Assembly: GCA_015501585.1 (NCBI GenBank)
Contig: JADNRY010000370.1
Coordinates: 1 to 59,783, forward strand
Direction: 5' to 3'
DNA length: 59,783 nt
DNA from: Rhodocollybia butyracea
Lineage: Eukaryota > Basidiomycota > Agaricomycetes > Agaricales > Omphalotaceae
The stretch's first letter is position 1; each line of letters begins with the position of its first letter. A program made the position numbers and the translations under genes. Below the pieces are notes generated by a model. It did no database searches. It was not told the origin of the DNA and saw only the letters and a program-made list of their open reading frames with translations. Positions 20,708-33,566 of the stretch are shown piece after piece.

Positions 20708-22642
20708 TCAATAAATAGATAAAGTACGAGGAAATCAACGACGCGCAAAACGCGCCAGTGACCGTGCATGAGCCCACGTGAGTTTACTCATAGGCCGGCA
20801 AGTACACGGCATCATACGGCAAAGGCTCGGAATCGAACACGAGGGTCCATCAAACCCTGGCCACAGGCCCACAAGGCGAGTAACGAAACGCGACTAGTGG
20901 CAGGTCACATGATTACCTCCCATCGTTCCGGCGGGCCGTCTGTTTGGAATCATCCTTGGACCTTCCTTTAATCGCTCATTGGGTCATTATAAAAGTTTAG
21001 GCTTTTAGAGACCAGGTATGATCTCCCCATTCTCCACTTAATGTCTCTGAACGATAATAGGCTCGAGTCAAGTCGCGACAAACGCGACACGTAAACCGTC
21101 CATTGTCGTCCAGACTCATACCTTCGGTTATCGATTGTTGGTGCGTCTTGGCCGATATCGATGATTAGCTTGCTGGGGTAGTCTAAACAGCGGGCTAACG
21201 AAATTGAGAAGGTTGCAAGATTACCCAGGGTGCTGATTGGTCACCACCTTAGACTCTCCCAACCTCTTTTACTCGCCATTGCTCTTTCAACCCTAGATAT
21301 TCTTTTTTGGTAAAGTTGTAGCCTCCGGTCATTGATCCTGTTACAACCGTTGCTCAGCGCTTCAGCGTTCCTCTGGATTGTCCTACTAGTACTGGTACAA
21401 CTTGAATGCTCGTTGACTCTTCGCATGTCCTCATTAACCCCATTCAACAATATAGTGAGTTCAATTGGTCCGATGTTCAGGTGCTGTTTCTGGGTGCGCT
21501 GTACGAGCAAACATTGACAGAGCAGGGCTATTGTGATAAATATGGTTCAAGTAGTGCTGATCTAATACTATCCCCTCGACCTCTGTACTTCCAGACATCG
21601 ACATTAATTAGTATTGACGACGGCTCGATCTCGAATCTCGATGGATGCTGTTAGGAATGTCGGAAAAAGTGTGTTTTATGCAGCTAGAGCAACTGGTCGA
21701 CTGATTGATTTGTACATGGCTTTCAATGCGCGGGACAAATAACTCCCCGTCTTCAATCACCCCGTTCGGGAACTTGGACCCCTTCCGTCTCCTCCCGTCT
21801 CCTCCCGTCCGCGACATCTCCAACATAAACTCTTGAAACTTTTGATGAACTATGTAGGTCAATTGATTGTAAGTACTCCAATTATTCGATCCCGATGTCC
21901 TAGAGTTCCTCTTCCAGGTTGATTTTTGTCATTTGACCATCAAAATTCTTATCACTGACGAAACTCACAAGTTTTGGTGCTTTCAATTATAATTCAATAG
22001 ACATGAACATGTTAACAGTGAACGTTTGGGTTAACAAGAACTGGACCATCTCGAGCTACGTTCTTTCCGTCAGACTTTGTATTCAATAATGCAACTGACT
22101 CAAGGCAGATGCAAGCAAACACATCACTCATAAATATCCGCTCAGTCCTTATATAGAGTAATCTACGGCTGGTTTGGCTGATAACAATGAGAGCTTGTTA
22201 ACAAGGCCTCACAAAATTGCATTCGAGGTACAGATTCACATCACCACCGCGCATATCGTAGCTCACGTTGATCTCGCATAAAATATAATATGGCTCTAGT
22301 ATCTGCGATAACCTTACAGATAGTTCAATGCTCAAGCTCAACAATTATTCTTCTGTGGCTTCGATATCACGAAGATGACTTTTGAAGGACCAAGGCTGCT
22401 TGGTACTGATCAGAGTTATGTGGTTGGATAATTTCCTTGGATCTGTGCCTACCTATGCTTACGGTACTGATTCCTTGTTCTAACTCTAGCGTTCTTAATT
22501 GTGGGCTAGACGTTGTCCCTACAGTCCGCCGTCACTCGTCACTCGAATGAGAAATGAAATCGATACATTCCAGCCAGCCAGAAGCGACTAAATACTGATT
22601 TTACATGTCCGTTTCGCTTCCACCTCCAAGAAATGTCACCTC
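20708..22642. other. Gene-poor stretch
   Basis: No gene recognised apart from the repeat fragment at 21608-21862. A minus-strand frame at 21241-21510 is basic and coiled-coil-like (LQLYQKRISRVERAM) but matches nothing I know. Confidence 0.35.
21608..21862 (-). repeat. Diverged repeat fragment (copy 2)
   Basis: Related to 16627-16818. On the minus strand it encodes GVIEDGELFVPRIESH and CSSCIKHTFSDIPNSIHR. It begins near a short CCTCCCGTCT tandem (21783-21808). Confidence 0.5.
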
Positions 22643-24669
22643 CTAAGAAATGTACTCCAACTCTTGACTATTTGGGTCAGATTTGTCAGTAAAGCTACTA
22701 CTATAACCGATGTCGTTGTGCATTGTTTTGGTGACATTCACTTCGACGGAGACAGGCATAGACATGTTGGGATGGGAGTCGCTTCTGGAGAGAAAGTTAA
22801 TCTTTCCTGACCTTGCCGCCCCTCGGTCCCGCGATTCCGTACCACCCATACTGATGACCTCAAGATCCATGGCATTGTGGGTGAATGCTGTTGATTTTAC
22901 AGCCTGACGCAGAGACCCTCGGGAATTGAGCCTGTGAGTTTGGCAGTTAGACTATTAGAGTTCCCCGTATACAAACTTGAATGAATTACATAGCCAACAC
23001 AGAATTTGCGTACACTGGAAAAAGTAATTGAGTACTAGTCCTCAAAGCGGAACGAAAAACTTACATTTTGCAATGATGAAGTGAAGAGCGAGGAATACCA
23101 GGTTGGGCAAAGTCAGCCACTAGCAAAAAACAATTATATCAATTATTCAGTTTGGGGAATAATCTGATCTCACTGTTATACATGCTGCAATAGTGGCGAT
23201 ACTATCATGATGAAGCAGTTATGCATTTGAAGTTGTCGGAGATATCTAGTTCACTTACGCTGTAATCGAACCTGTTTCCAGGGTGTAAAGAATCAAAGAA
23301 TCGATCACATTGTGCAGGCTGCGAGAAAACGAATCAGTCTTAGGATATAAGATTGGAAAGCGTTTTCATACGTGCTGAATTGTGCTCGGTTTTGCTTCAG
23401 AATAATCTAAAACCGGATCATACATGTGAGTCGAACATAAATACGATATTCTGAGGTAATTCTCACCGTCATGACCCCAGAAATCAGAACGTCAACAGCG
23501 CAGGAAAGCGACAGTCCGGCTGTGAAGACCCACTGACAGAGAATACCATGAGAGCAATCCGCATACAAATAAGTTAACTCACTCCGGCTTCACGTCTAAA
23601 TCCTACGAAGCTTTTCGTTTTTATCATATAGACGGTGGAGACTACAAGAAGTGTGCATCAGATAATGAAATGCTGGGCTAGGGAGATCGGAGAAAGAACG
23701 TTACCTGTAGCCGCAACTAAGAAAACAGCTACTCAACGCCATTCGTATTTCTCAAACAAACAGCTAAGCTTACCGACTCGAAGGGTTGCGAATACCACCT
23801 GATTTTGATTTAGCATGATATGATTTAGACTGTTGGAGGGAGCGAAAGGTGCTAACAATAGGTATAGTTATCCAATAGTTGCGCCCGCTGACTGTGCATC
23901 GTTGTTAGTGCCAACGGCAAGGGCCGTAGTAATAGGAGCTATTTACAGCGAAAGATTCTCCACGAGTAGACACTAAAAGCATGACCAGCAATTTAATTCT
24001 TCTGATTGCAAAAACAACGACGCGACGGACCTATGTGCAACGAACGTCGAAATTCCCTATTATATATTAGAAAGCGATAGATGAAAGTAGTATCGGACTC
24101 ACCGTGACCAGAACTGTGAGCTAGTACGCGAGAAATCATTTAAATTAGACTAGAGTCTTGTACTGGCTGTAGATTAAGCGCTTACTCCCATCGTCCTAGT
24201 AGCATAAAAATGAGTGTGGGACATTGAATGAGGAGGTAGGTACAGACGTTGGTATGAAATCCGGGTCTCTGCTACCTTCAGTGATAAACCACTCCCAAGC
24301 ACTGTTCCACAAGAGTATTGAATGTAGAAGATCAAGACACTAATAGTCGAGGTTGTTCAAGATAATCTGAAGAAAAATGTAGTTCAAGCGACATACAGGA
24401 ATGTGGCGACCTTGAGGCAAAAATCAGTATCGAGAAGAAAACACTTGGAGATACTTACCAGAAGCGACATACGCCATGTATCGGATGGCTTTGCAGAGCG
24501 GAAATAAACTGCCATTTGTGCAATCAATATTCCAGAAAAACTAGAATCAAAATTTTATCATTCATAAGGAGATATTTGACACGAGCGACACGCTCATGCT
24601 GCTTCATACATACACCAAAGCGAGAGGAAAACCGATAATGATCGCTCCAAGCGTCGACTTTGCTGACAT
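22643..24669 (-). CDS. DUF6534-type multi-pass membrane protein
   Basis: A minus-strand gene of about 13 short exons with introns of about 40-60 bp, starting MSAKSTLGAIIIGFPLAL at 24669. Recognisable exons in order are FSGILIAQMAVYFRSAKPSD, CLDLLHSILLWNSAWEWFIT, LTVLVT, NYWITIPIV, STVYMIKTKSFVGFRREAG, WVFTAGLSLSCAVDVLISGV, LHNVIDSLILYTLETGSIT, WLTLPNLVFLALHFIIAKL, and YANSVLAMLNSRGSLRQ followed by a polar tail in the last exon (22931-22643). The IDSLILYTLETGSIT and YANSVLAMLNSR blocks are signatures of the Agaricomycete DUF6534 family of about seven-TM proteins. One junction near 24390 (VATFL to CLDLLH) does not keep frame with canonical sites, so an exon boundary is misread or a frameshift is present. 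The molecular function of the family is unknown; a receptor-like role is often suspected. Confidence 0.78.
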
Positions 24670-27600
24670 TGTGAAGATAAAGGAAGGTCATTCATCTTTC
24701 CGGAGGCTCTTTTGTAGTACGGGGACTTGAATGTAAAACAACTCGGAATAAGTCGCACCAGTCCACAAACAGAGGCAACGCTCTCATGGGAAGATCAGTA
24801 TCCGGGATAAGGTCCCAACCATCAAGTATACGTATCATTCAAACAAATTTAACATTTCAATGGTCAGCTGAGAGCTAGTGGTGGGAGAACCCACGTCTGG
24901 AGCTTGAAGCCGAAATAGGAATGAATCGGATAGCACCGTACGAGATTTAATAAATACCTGGAGCGCATGGAAAGGAAAAATTTTCCTTTCCGAACCCGTC
25001 GCCTCCCCACGGCGCCCACTATACTCTAAAACGTTGTAGGGTAAAGTTTTCTTGAAGATATCGAAAGTCGTCTGCTAGTTGAAGGAATTCGTTGAGAGTC
25101 ACTGCAATTCCGGGTTTTTCCTCGCATCACTGTCACTTACTCTTTCTCTGTCGCCAGCTTGGCTTGTGTTTGATTTTTTAATTCAACTCTTGAAAGTTGA
25201 TGCCCCCATGAAAATTCGAAATCGGGTATTCAAGTAAGAGCGTCTGAACTCGGTGTTCCAGTCCAGAATGCTTATTTTTGCAAAGGATATTTTGTTAAAC
25301 TGCCCTCACTTTCCAGTGAGAACCGGAGAGTTACAACTTGAACGTAAGGTTTGCCGCTAACTGTTTTGATTATCTGCCAAGTACGCCAACGCCGGGCTTG
25401 GTTTTTTGGCGGAGAACCCGCTCTTACCCCATCGTACCCGCCCAAAGGTGTTAAATTTACCGGTGCGACCCGACTCCTTAGAGCTTTGGCAGACGTTGAG
25501 GTATTATTGATGCTCTAGAAGCTGCAATAAACGATGGTGACAGTGTTTCGTTTCTGCCATCTGCTGTCTTAGTCAGACTGGACTGCATGTGCTTGTGCAT
25601 GCTTGTGCATGTGGCTTAACCTTAGCCTTTTGGCGTCGAATTGCAGAAATGATAAATGGGATCTGTAAATTGCACGCGATCATCAAGTTGAGTTCCTGCT
25701 GGCAGTGGGATTAATCATCTGTTTCCGCACTGATTTTCGTCGCTACGGACTCCTTGACTTTTCAATAGGTGTGAGATACGCGCGCGACGATGTCGGAAGT
25801 GATGAGTCCTACAACCAAGCCACAGCTCGGGTTGTAGAGCTTATACTAGCAGCTAAGAAATCTAGGAAGTAGCGAGATGGCAAGTGTTGGCGTCGGTGGA
25901 TGGAGTCAGTGAAAACTCGGGACCGATTATGGGCGTCTATCCCATGCGCACGCTGTTTTTGCACCAGTTAGACGAAACTCCAAATGCGAATTCTGAAGAC
26001 TCTTCTCTATCCTTCGATCTAATGGCATTAGCGAGTATTTTGGCCTGTAACCAAAATTCGGCTACATATGGACGCAATCTTCAGGTAGAACGGGAAAGGC
26101 AAAGAAAGAAGTGATGGAAATGAGGATGGAGAAATGACTGACATCCATACCGCCTGCTAGCGTTCACCAGCACCTACAAACGCGATACAAAACCTAGGTT
26201 CCTGGACTAGTGAGTACTTAGTACTTGACGTCTTGACGCTTAGCGCTTAGTTTTCTCTCGGACTTTGCGTCATCGTCCACGTTCAACGTTCAAACGTTCA
26301 ACGCTAAAATTTCTTTCATGAAGGTTCGGACGAAAACGATTTTAATATGCATTTCAGCAACTCATCTTACCACAAGGTTTGCGAGCCACACTTGTTCCCA
26401 TCCAAAACACGCACACGACACGCCACGCCACTTACTGACAAGCGTTCACGTTAGATTCCTGACTGCGCTAGCATGAAAGCCGCTATGGAGCTCTTCCTCA
26501 ATTCCTACGTGTCGGGAGGCGTTATTCAAGTAAGTCGGAATCCAATAATCACCGGAATCTACGGGTTGACCACATGGTACAGCTACATATTTTCACTTTG
26601 TTCGTGCGTTGCTAGTGTTCGCAAAGTATGAGTTGCGGCTCAACATAGGAGCTTGGGATGAGAAATCAGTGTGCGCTTTCTATACTATTCACGTTTATCT
26701 TTTGTTTTTAACGACTTTCATTTAGATGTACATTATCGGCTTATTTGTGATCCAAGGCAAAACTTCGAAAAGCAAGGATCTCAAAAAATCTTTAGAGTCC
26801 AAACGCCACTCCCAACCTCCAAGAACTTTATATCAGTTGTGACAACACTATTCGAACATGCTCCCGTTCAATGACACCTCGGAATCTGTTTCGAGTTCGA
26901 CTGGGGCTGATACGACGCTTGTTTGCCTACGAGAATGTTCCTTCTACCGCTACTGCCGGATAACTTCGAAAGTTTGACGTGACCGTGGCATCACGGTTCG
27001 CACCTTGGCGCCGATAATGAGGATGGCTCGATTCTACATCCAATCTTTCTCCCGCATTTGCTTTAAACTTGGTAGCATCACTGTTCCTCCGGCTGTGCTA
27101 TTGGCTACAGGAACTCTCGGGTTCAATTACTGGTACAGATGAGGTGGAATATCCGTCTACCAATCCAACCTACGACGTAGACCGCTGAATCTCAGCCATT
27201 GTTTTCGATAGCCTTGGGCGGTAGGTCTAGGAAGCTGAAGGAGTTTTATAAGGGTCCAGAGGCGAGAGGTACAAGCTGGTACAAGCTGCAGATGGTGATG
27301 CGATACCCTAGTGGGAGCGGGCTTTTGGAGTTGGTGGGATCCTCCATGAGAAGAGGAAAGAAAAGTTCGCAGTCCGTAACTTGGTTGGGGAAATGGATAG
27401 CGTCCGAGAACACAGTAACGTTATTCTAACCCTCATCCACAATATTGGTAACACAGATTTACTCTTTTTTTCTCAGCTGTACCACATACTCTACGTATCA
27501 GATAATCAAGTGCCACTGTGATCTCCTCGATAAGAATAGTATGGACGTGCCAAGACAGATTCCTCAATCAAGATCGTCTTTTTTTATCAATCAAACACAC

Positions 27601-28826
27601 ACACCAATAATACGGGCGGCTGTATAAGCAGACAAGGCGGTAGGTGAAATTAGGGTTGGCTCCCGAGCACAACAAGTCTTGTCCGAGCAGCTCCGACCAA
27701 AAGAAGGTCAAGTTGGTGGAATCATCGGCGATAAGATACGGAAACAGCCCGAGGCAGAAACGTCAACAACGGTAATTTCAAGGAGGATCGAAAAATCGCA
27801 AGCCAGTGAAGCTCTGATCTAATTACCAGATTTTCGGAAAGTTTTACAAGTCACAGTGTGCATGCATTGTTTTCACGTAAGTATCGAAGAGTCCGTGGCT
27901 CCGACTCTCCGAGTGTCGAGTGTCGTTTGGAAGTGAATATTTCTAAATCAAAGTATATCCATTATGAGTCGGAATGAGTTGCATATCGAACTGTCTACCT
28001 ACCCCGTGTTCTTCTACCATCTACGTTTCGGAACTATCTTTCATGTATGACATGCTGAGCTCGAAACACGGCGTTGTAGTGGTGATAGAGCGTAAGGTAG
28101 AGTATTCTGAGTTGTCTGCCCCTCGCGAAGTTGATGCTAACAAACAATCTTTAGCTGTACAGCGAAGTTCTGAAACTATCGCCCATTGTCCGAAGATTCG
28201 GAGTGTCACCGCGCTGTGAAGAAGGCCGACCCCAAACTTTCGGGGGGGTTCTCTCATAGTTGGCGAGTTCTTCTTACCTACCTCCCCTTCGGAACTCTGG
28301 ACTTCCACCTCCATCAGTGCAAGTTGAGAAATAGAGGTAGTAACAACATATTCTCGAAATCAGACGATCCTAGCGTACTAAATAGGTATGGCCCTTCGCC
28401 TCTTGCAACCCTCTGTCCAGTCATTATTGTCGTGTACAAGTAAAATCGATATGCTGCCAAGCCCGCCATTCCCAATCTGTACCCTCAGTAATCATCGGTT
28501 GCGAGGGCCCGACATACCTTATTTTAAACAGTATCGTTCTGTTCGATGTGGTCACTGGTTAGAATAGCCAGCCTCAGCTGAGCACTGACTCCCGAGTATT
28601 GCTACTCTTCCCGAGGTGAAGGATATAAATATTCAGGGGGTCATATCATTCTTTCAATACGAGTCAATTAGGCTGCTCCTCTGCTCTCCACTTGTTCTCC
28701 ACTGGTACTTCCACGCTGTTATAATCGCTGTAAGGATATTATATAAGTTCTCACCAATCCATCTTTCTCTTATCTTTCTTACCTGTTGCTTTAGTCGCAG
28801 CACAAACTCAGAGTGCAGAATTAGGA
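24670..28826. other. 4.2 kb gene-poor stretch
   Basis: No protein family is recognised on either strand. Frames such as 25884-26114 (+), 26473-26530 (+, followed by a GTAAGT donor) and 27974-28219 (+) are short and compositionally unremarkable. The segment may hold unrecognised exons, old repeats or upstream regions of the permease gene. Confidence 0.35.
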
Positions 28827-30674
28827 ATGTCTCATGATGCCTTGGATAACACAAATACGCTGCATAAAAAGAATTCTATACCCTCCAACCATGAGTTTGC
28901 CGGTGAAGCGGCCCCAATGGAAGCAACCACCAAGAGAGGCCTGAAAACCCGACATGCCCAGATGATTGCACTTGGGGGGTCAATTGGTGCGTGTAACATA
29001 GTACATAATCCATGTTGAGGGAGCTTTCATGCGATTTTTTTTTACAGGTACCGGGCTGTTCCTCGGAAGCGGCGCGACTCTTGCTCGTGGAGGCCCTCTC
29101 TTCATTCTCATTGGCTATTCACTCCTTTCCTTTCTGGTCCTATGTGTATTCACTGCCATGACTGAAGTAGCCGCATACCTTCCTGTCAGTGGTGGAACAA
29201 TGAGCTACTATGGTCATCGCAATATATCGAACAGTCTTGGATTTGCTATGGGATGGCTTTATTTCTATTCACTAGGTATACAGGTACCGTATGAAGTGAG
29301 TTTATTAATGAGATATCCGGTTATTTTGAACTAAAAAGGATCATACAGATCACTGCAGCTGCTCTTGTCATTGATTTTTGGGACTCTCCGGTCAACATTG
29401 CTGTGTGGATCACCATCTTCATTGTAGTTATTGTTGGCCTCAATGCACTTCCAGTCAGGTTCTATGGGGAGGCAGAATTTGTATGTACATCTTGATTTTT
29501 GAGATATAGGCTGATGGAAATTGAAGTGGTTCTCATCGCTCAAAATTTTCATGATGATAGGACTCTTCATGCTCATTTTCATCCTATTTTGGGGAGGAGG
29601 GCCAGACCAGGATGGGATTCTGGGATTCCGGTAGCCATCGTTTAGATTCGGTCAAAGCTGATCCACTAACTGTTGTATAGCTATTGGAAAGATCCTGGTC
29701 CAACAAATACATGGCTAGTCCCAGGCAGTGCAGGCCGTTTTGTTGCTTTCATTGAAGTTATTGTCCTCTCAGCATTCCCCTTCACATTCGCACCTGAATT
29801 ACTCATTATCACTGCTGGAGAAATGGATTCACCTCGACGCAACCTTCCGAAGGCTGCCAAAAGATTCATTTTCCGCTTTCTGTTCTTTTACATCGGCTGT
29901 GTTTTTTCCATCGGAATTATCTGTCCCTCTAACGATAGAAATCTAACAAATGGTGGCGTAGGTGCAAAGTCGTCCCCATTCGTGGTGGGGATTACAAACG
30001 CAGGTATTAAAGGGCTTGGGAGCGTCATCAACGCGGTCATCCTCACCTCAGCTTGGTCGTCCGGCAACTCTTTTCTGTACATGTCATCGCGTTCGCTCTA
30101 CTCTCTCGCCGTTGCCGGGAATGCTCCTAGAATATTCACAAAGTGTACGAAAAACGGTGTGCCCTACATGGCCGTAGGGGCATCGTCACTTTTTTGCTCC
30201 CTTGCCTATCTCAACTGCGCAAGCAACTCCTCCGTTGTATTTACTTGGTTCGTGAACCTAACAAACACTTCTGGATTTATCTCCTGGATTTGCTGCTGCA
30301 TCGTCTATAACCGCTTCCGTCAGGCTTGCAAAGTACAATCCCTGCCAGCGCAGGATATTCCATATCAGTCTTCATTACAGCCGTATGGTAGCTGGATTGC
30401 TATCGTTGGCTTCACAACTCTCCTGCTCATCAATGGCTTTGGTGTCTTCTTTCCCGGTAGATTCAGTGCGAGTAGTTTTCTCACTGCTTATGTGGGGATT
30501 CCAATATTTTTAGCCATTTACTTTGGCCATCGGATTTTACATTGGAAAGATCCCTGGGGGCATCATCCTTCGGAGGTCGACCTACACTCTGGAATCGATC
30601 TTGTGCTTGCTGATGAGCATCCGGATCCCCCGAGTACAAAGTGGAAAGCGAGGTCGAGGACTTGGTTTACATAG
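28827..30674 (+). CDS. Amino-acid permease (APC superfamily, YAT type)
   Basis: A plasma-membrane amino-acid/proton symporter of the fungal YAT (GAP1-like) family. Five exons are read as 28827-28986, 29048-29295, 29349-29480, 29527-29630 and 29681-30674, about 545 codons, the usual size. The cytosolic N-terminus is followed by RHAQMIALGGSIGTGLFLGS, the TM1 signature of the family, then GTMSYYGHRNISNSLGFAMGW (TM3 region) and ITAGEMDSPRRNLPKAAKR, the conserved loop around TM6. About 12 hydrophobic segments are visible, ending with a tail containing HPSEVDLHSGIDLV. The frame is intact and all splice sites are GT..AG, so the gene looks functional. The substrate cannot be predicted from sequence alone. 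Neighbouring regions are gene-poor, with no evident cluster partner. Confidence 0.92.
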
Positions 30675-30840
30675 ACTATATCTCTCAAACCATCGTACTT
30701 ATTCTACCGCAACTAAGTAGGCAAAGCACTTGCAACATAAAAAAAACACATTATTTGTTAGGCTGGACGATCTCGTATGACCATATTTGCAAGATTTATC
30801 CAAAGTCCCATGGCAGGTGTGGCGGACATCTGGTTGACAG

Positions 30841-31107
30841 ATGAGATATCTTGGATCAAGTCTCATGGACACAAATATCGAAACGACGCCCAGTGAGCAG
30901 TTGGTTTTTTCGCTACCGATTAATTCATCATCGCTCATTATTTTTTTAATTTATAGACGCTGTTACCGCAATCCAGACTTTATGTATGTACCCTTGAACC
31001 GCGCGGATCCAAACGATTCGCAACTTTTTGTATGCGTACCCCATAACCCCGGGCCCGACCAGGAGTCGATTGCTATGATCGACTTAAAATCAGGAGTTTA
31101 TCGATGA
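30841..31107 (+). CDS. Unrecognised short coding-like frame
   Basis: The frame ends with NPDFMYVPLNRADPNDSQLF, then VCVPHNPGPDQESIAM and IDLKSGVYR, and stops at about 31107. The second half looks protein-like, but I cannot assign a family and see no clear start or upstream exon. It may be a decayed gene fragment. Confidence 0.25.
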   Translation: MRYLGSSLMDTNIETTPSEQLVFSLPINSSSLIIFLIYRRCYRNPDFMYVPLNRADPNDSQLFVCVPHNPGPDQESIAMIDLKSGVYR

Positions 31108-31715
31108 TATGAGAAAGATAACGCATATTGACGAAAGTGCGATGGGGGAGTTGAAGTGGGTAAGGTGTTGATGGTGCTCTCTATGTGTATGCGCCTGTAA
31201 AAAGTAGATCAATCAGAACTAGCTATATAGAAATCTCCCGAGGTCAGCTCCAGCGCGAATCAGGGGAGAGTAGGCTAATAGGTACACAAAGAGTCACGTC
31301 GTAAACACACACAACTCTAGCATACATTCAACACCTCGTGAACAAAAGGCACACTCTCGAGTCTCCCCATTATTTTTCAATACAATTGCGGTTACTTACT
31401 CTGGTATCACAGTTCATTGACATTAGTGACATTACTGTCAAAGCTGACTGTAACTATGTACCGATGCTCTCATGCCACATCGTTGACGTTCCTGGCAGAT
31501 TTCGCTCTCCCCTATTCTTTCCGATTTTCCGGTACCTTGAGCCTCTCTCAAGGTCTCTCAAGGTCCATCCGACTTCTTGATTGGCAGCGTCGGTCAAAGT
31601 CAGGCAAAGGAGTCCATGTGTTTGGGTAGGTGCCAGTCAACTGACCTGATGATTTTGCGGTATGCGTTCATTCACCCGGTATAATGGTGCCACCCCCTGT
31701 ACGAGGACGCCCCTT

Positions 31716-32510
31716 CCCCCACACTGCAACCGAAGGAATCTAGAACTCGGACTAGAGTTATCTATTACATATGAGAACTAAAGCTCGCTCGAGGCGACTG
31801 TGTCAAGAGTGTAAGTTTCACCGACGAAGGAGGAAAGTATTGTGGTATGGCGAACTTGGCTCCTTCCTTCTACAATGATGCCCCTTCGCTGCGTCTTACT
31901 CCAGTATCGAACACTTGAAGCTTGAATCAAAGTGTGAATTTCCGATTTGATATACTTACCTCTCACTGCAACCAAGTTATCTATTGAATGTAATAACTAA
32001 AGCTCGTTCGAGGCAACTGTTAAAAGCGTGAATTTCACTGACAAAGAGGGAGGAGATTATCATTTATTATTGCCTATAAACCGAGGTCTGAGTAGCTGTG
32101 GCGGTATCATCGTGACAGGACTAAATAGAACATAGAAGCGTCTTCACTCTGTACTGTAGAGAGATCGGAAGGACCAGGAGAGGTATTAGTCACCATATCC
32201 GAGCCTTGACGGCCTCTTGATGACACTCTTTTGCTGAAAACTTTTCCTCTGCACCGGTTGTTCGGGTACTTAGTAGTACGAGAGGGAATGTAACTTCGAT
32301 CGGAGTGCTGTTATGCGCCATTCTTGGCTCTGTGTTGATAGCGGTGGGGTTAATGAACGGAGAGCGGAAGGACCAAGAGAGGTATGAGCCTATCCGAGCT
32401 TCGACGACCTCTTGACGACATGCTTTCATCGAAAAAACGATATTCGCCGATGATTTTTCCTCTTGACCAGTTGTTCGGGCACTTGGTAGTACAAGAAGAA
32501 ATGTATTGAA
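31716..32510. repeat. Two diverged local tandem duplications
   Basis: Block 1: about 31716-31846 resembles 31962-32062 (shared CACTGCAACC, TAACTAAAGCTCG, TTCGAGGC). Block 2: about 32158-32300 resembles 32352-32510 (shared GCGGAAGGACCA.GAGAGGTAT, TTGTTCGGG.ACTT). Block 2 produces the internal protein repeat in the frame at 32190-32825. Confidence 0.6.
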
Positions 32511-32825
32511 TCGGAATGTTTTTACACGCCCTAGGTTGTACAAATGATTAACATGAGTGACGAGGAATGCAAAGAGAAAGAACGAACCCTCTGGTATCGC
32601 AATGCCTTTCCCTATAAAACCCATAACAGTGTTGGCTGCACCCAAATCAACTTCAGGATTCCGATTCTGACGGACTGAGCCCTGGCTACAGAAGAGCGCT
32701 GTGAGAGAGACTACAAAAGTGACGGGTAATATGTCGAAGATTCCAAGAGGGGCGTGTATAAGAGATGCAATGGGACGGGGTGGATCCTTGGGATTATCAA
32801 CGGACTGTTCTGTGAGGATATTCAT
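32190..32825 (-). CDS. Hypothetical protein with hydrophobic segments and internal repeat
   Basis: A 211-codon frame starts MNILTEQSVDNPKDPP. It has a hydrophobic stretch (LGIFDILPVTFVVSLTALF), a Gly-rich segment (GAANTVMGFIGKGIAIPEG), another hydrophobic stretch (GSFFLFAFLVTHVNHLYNLG), and two copies of a motif, FLLVLPSARTTGQEEKSSA and FPLVLLSTRTTGAEEKFSA, generated by the local tandem duplication. I do not recognise the family. Minus-strand frames at 33119-33472 and 34440-34729 may be upstream exons of the same gene, in which case this is the 3' end of a membrane protein gene interrupted by the element at 33567-34428. Confidence 0.3.
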   Translation of the reverse strand: MNILTEQSVDNPKDPPRPIASLIHAPLGIFDILPVTFVVSLTALFCSQGSVRQNRNPEVDLGAANTVMGFIGKGIAIPEGSFFLFAFLVTHVNHLYNLGRVKTFRFNTFLLVLPSARTTGQEEKSSANIVFSMKACRQEVVEARIGSYLSWSFRSPFINPTAINTEPRMAHNSTPIEVTFPLVLLSTRTTGAEEKFSAKECHQEAVKARIW

Positions 32826-33566
32826 ATATAGAAGTCGAAGAGCATTTGGATTTGTTGAAGCATCTTATATGCATATGGTAGTGACGGGTTGGATATATAT
32901 AATAGTTGATATCGAGCGTGCGCGTGAACCATTTCCCTTTCGTTTACGCTTCGCACTCCTAGCACAAGCTGGTAGAAATACTGTTTTTCCAGAAACGGGA
33001 CGAGGCACATGCGTGAAATCAGAACTAGGAGGAATGCGAACGTTGTACTAGTAGGTCCAGGAGAGTGTCAGCGACGATGCCTTGAGAATAGAGTTGACGT
33101 TTTTGTAGGGTGTAGGGTTCATTTTTTGCCATAGATATGAGTTTCGGATGGTCGTAGAATCCGTGTCGTAGAATGGAGGTAGATCATATTCTGCAGTTCC
33201 TCGATTCGATCCAGTACTAGTAGCTGGCCATACTTGGACGAAGCGAGGTTTGTATGAGGTTCTCTCGATAGAGCCACCCAACTAACAGTAACAGCAGAAA
33301 GAGCTATTATTGATGTATTGGACATGTATGCGGTCGACTCACCTTCCCATCTAAACAGAGTCTTTTCTCTCGCCCTTGCTGACATTCTTATCTCAAAATT
33401 CCCGTTGGATAGTGATGTGATCTCTGCCTGCAGCAGTGACAGAGGATTTTTCAATGCAAAGATCGTGAGCACCAGACAAGGCTTGGGTTTGCGTTTGGGA
33501 CGAGGACATCGACAGTATTCGAGATAAGAGGCTCAGGCAAATGATTACTTACTGTTGCTTATGAAA

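Noticed and set aside
20820..20905. tRNA-like T-arm (CTCGGAATCGAACACGAG) on the minus strand
   Set aside because: The T stem closes with only four pairs around an oversized loop, and no acceptor, D or anticodon stem can be folded around it.
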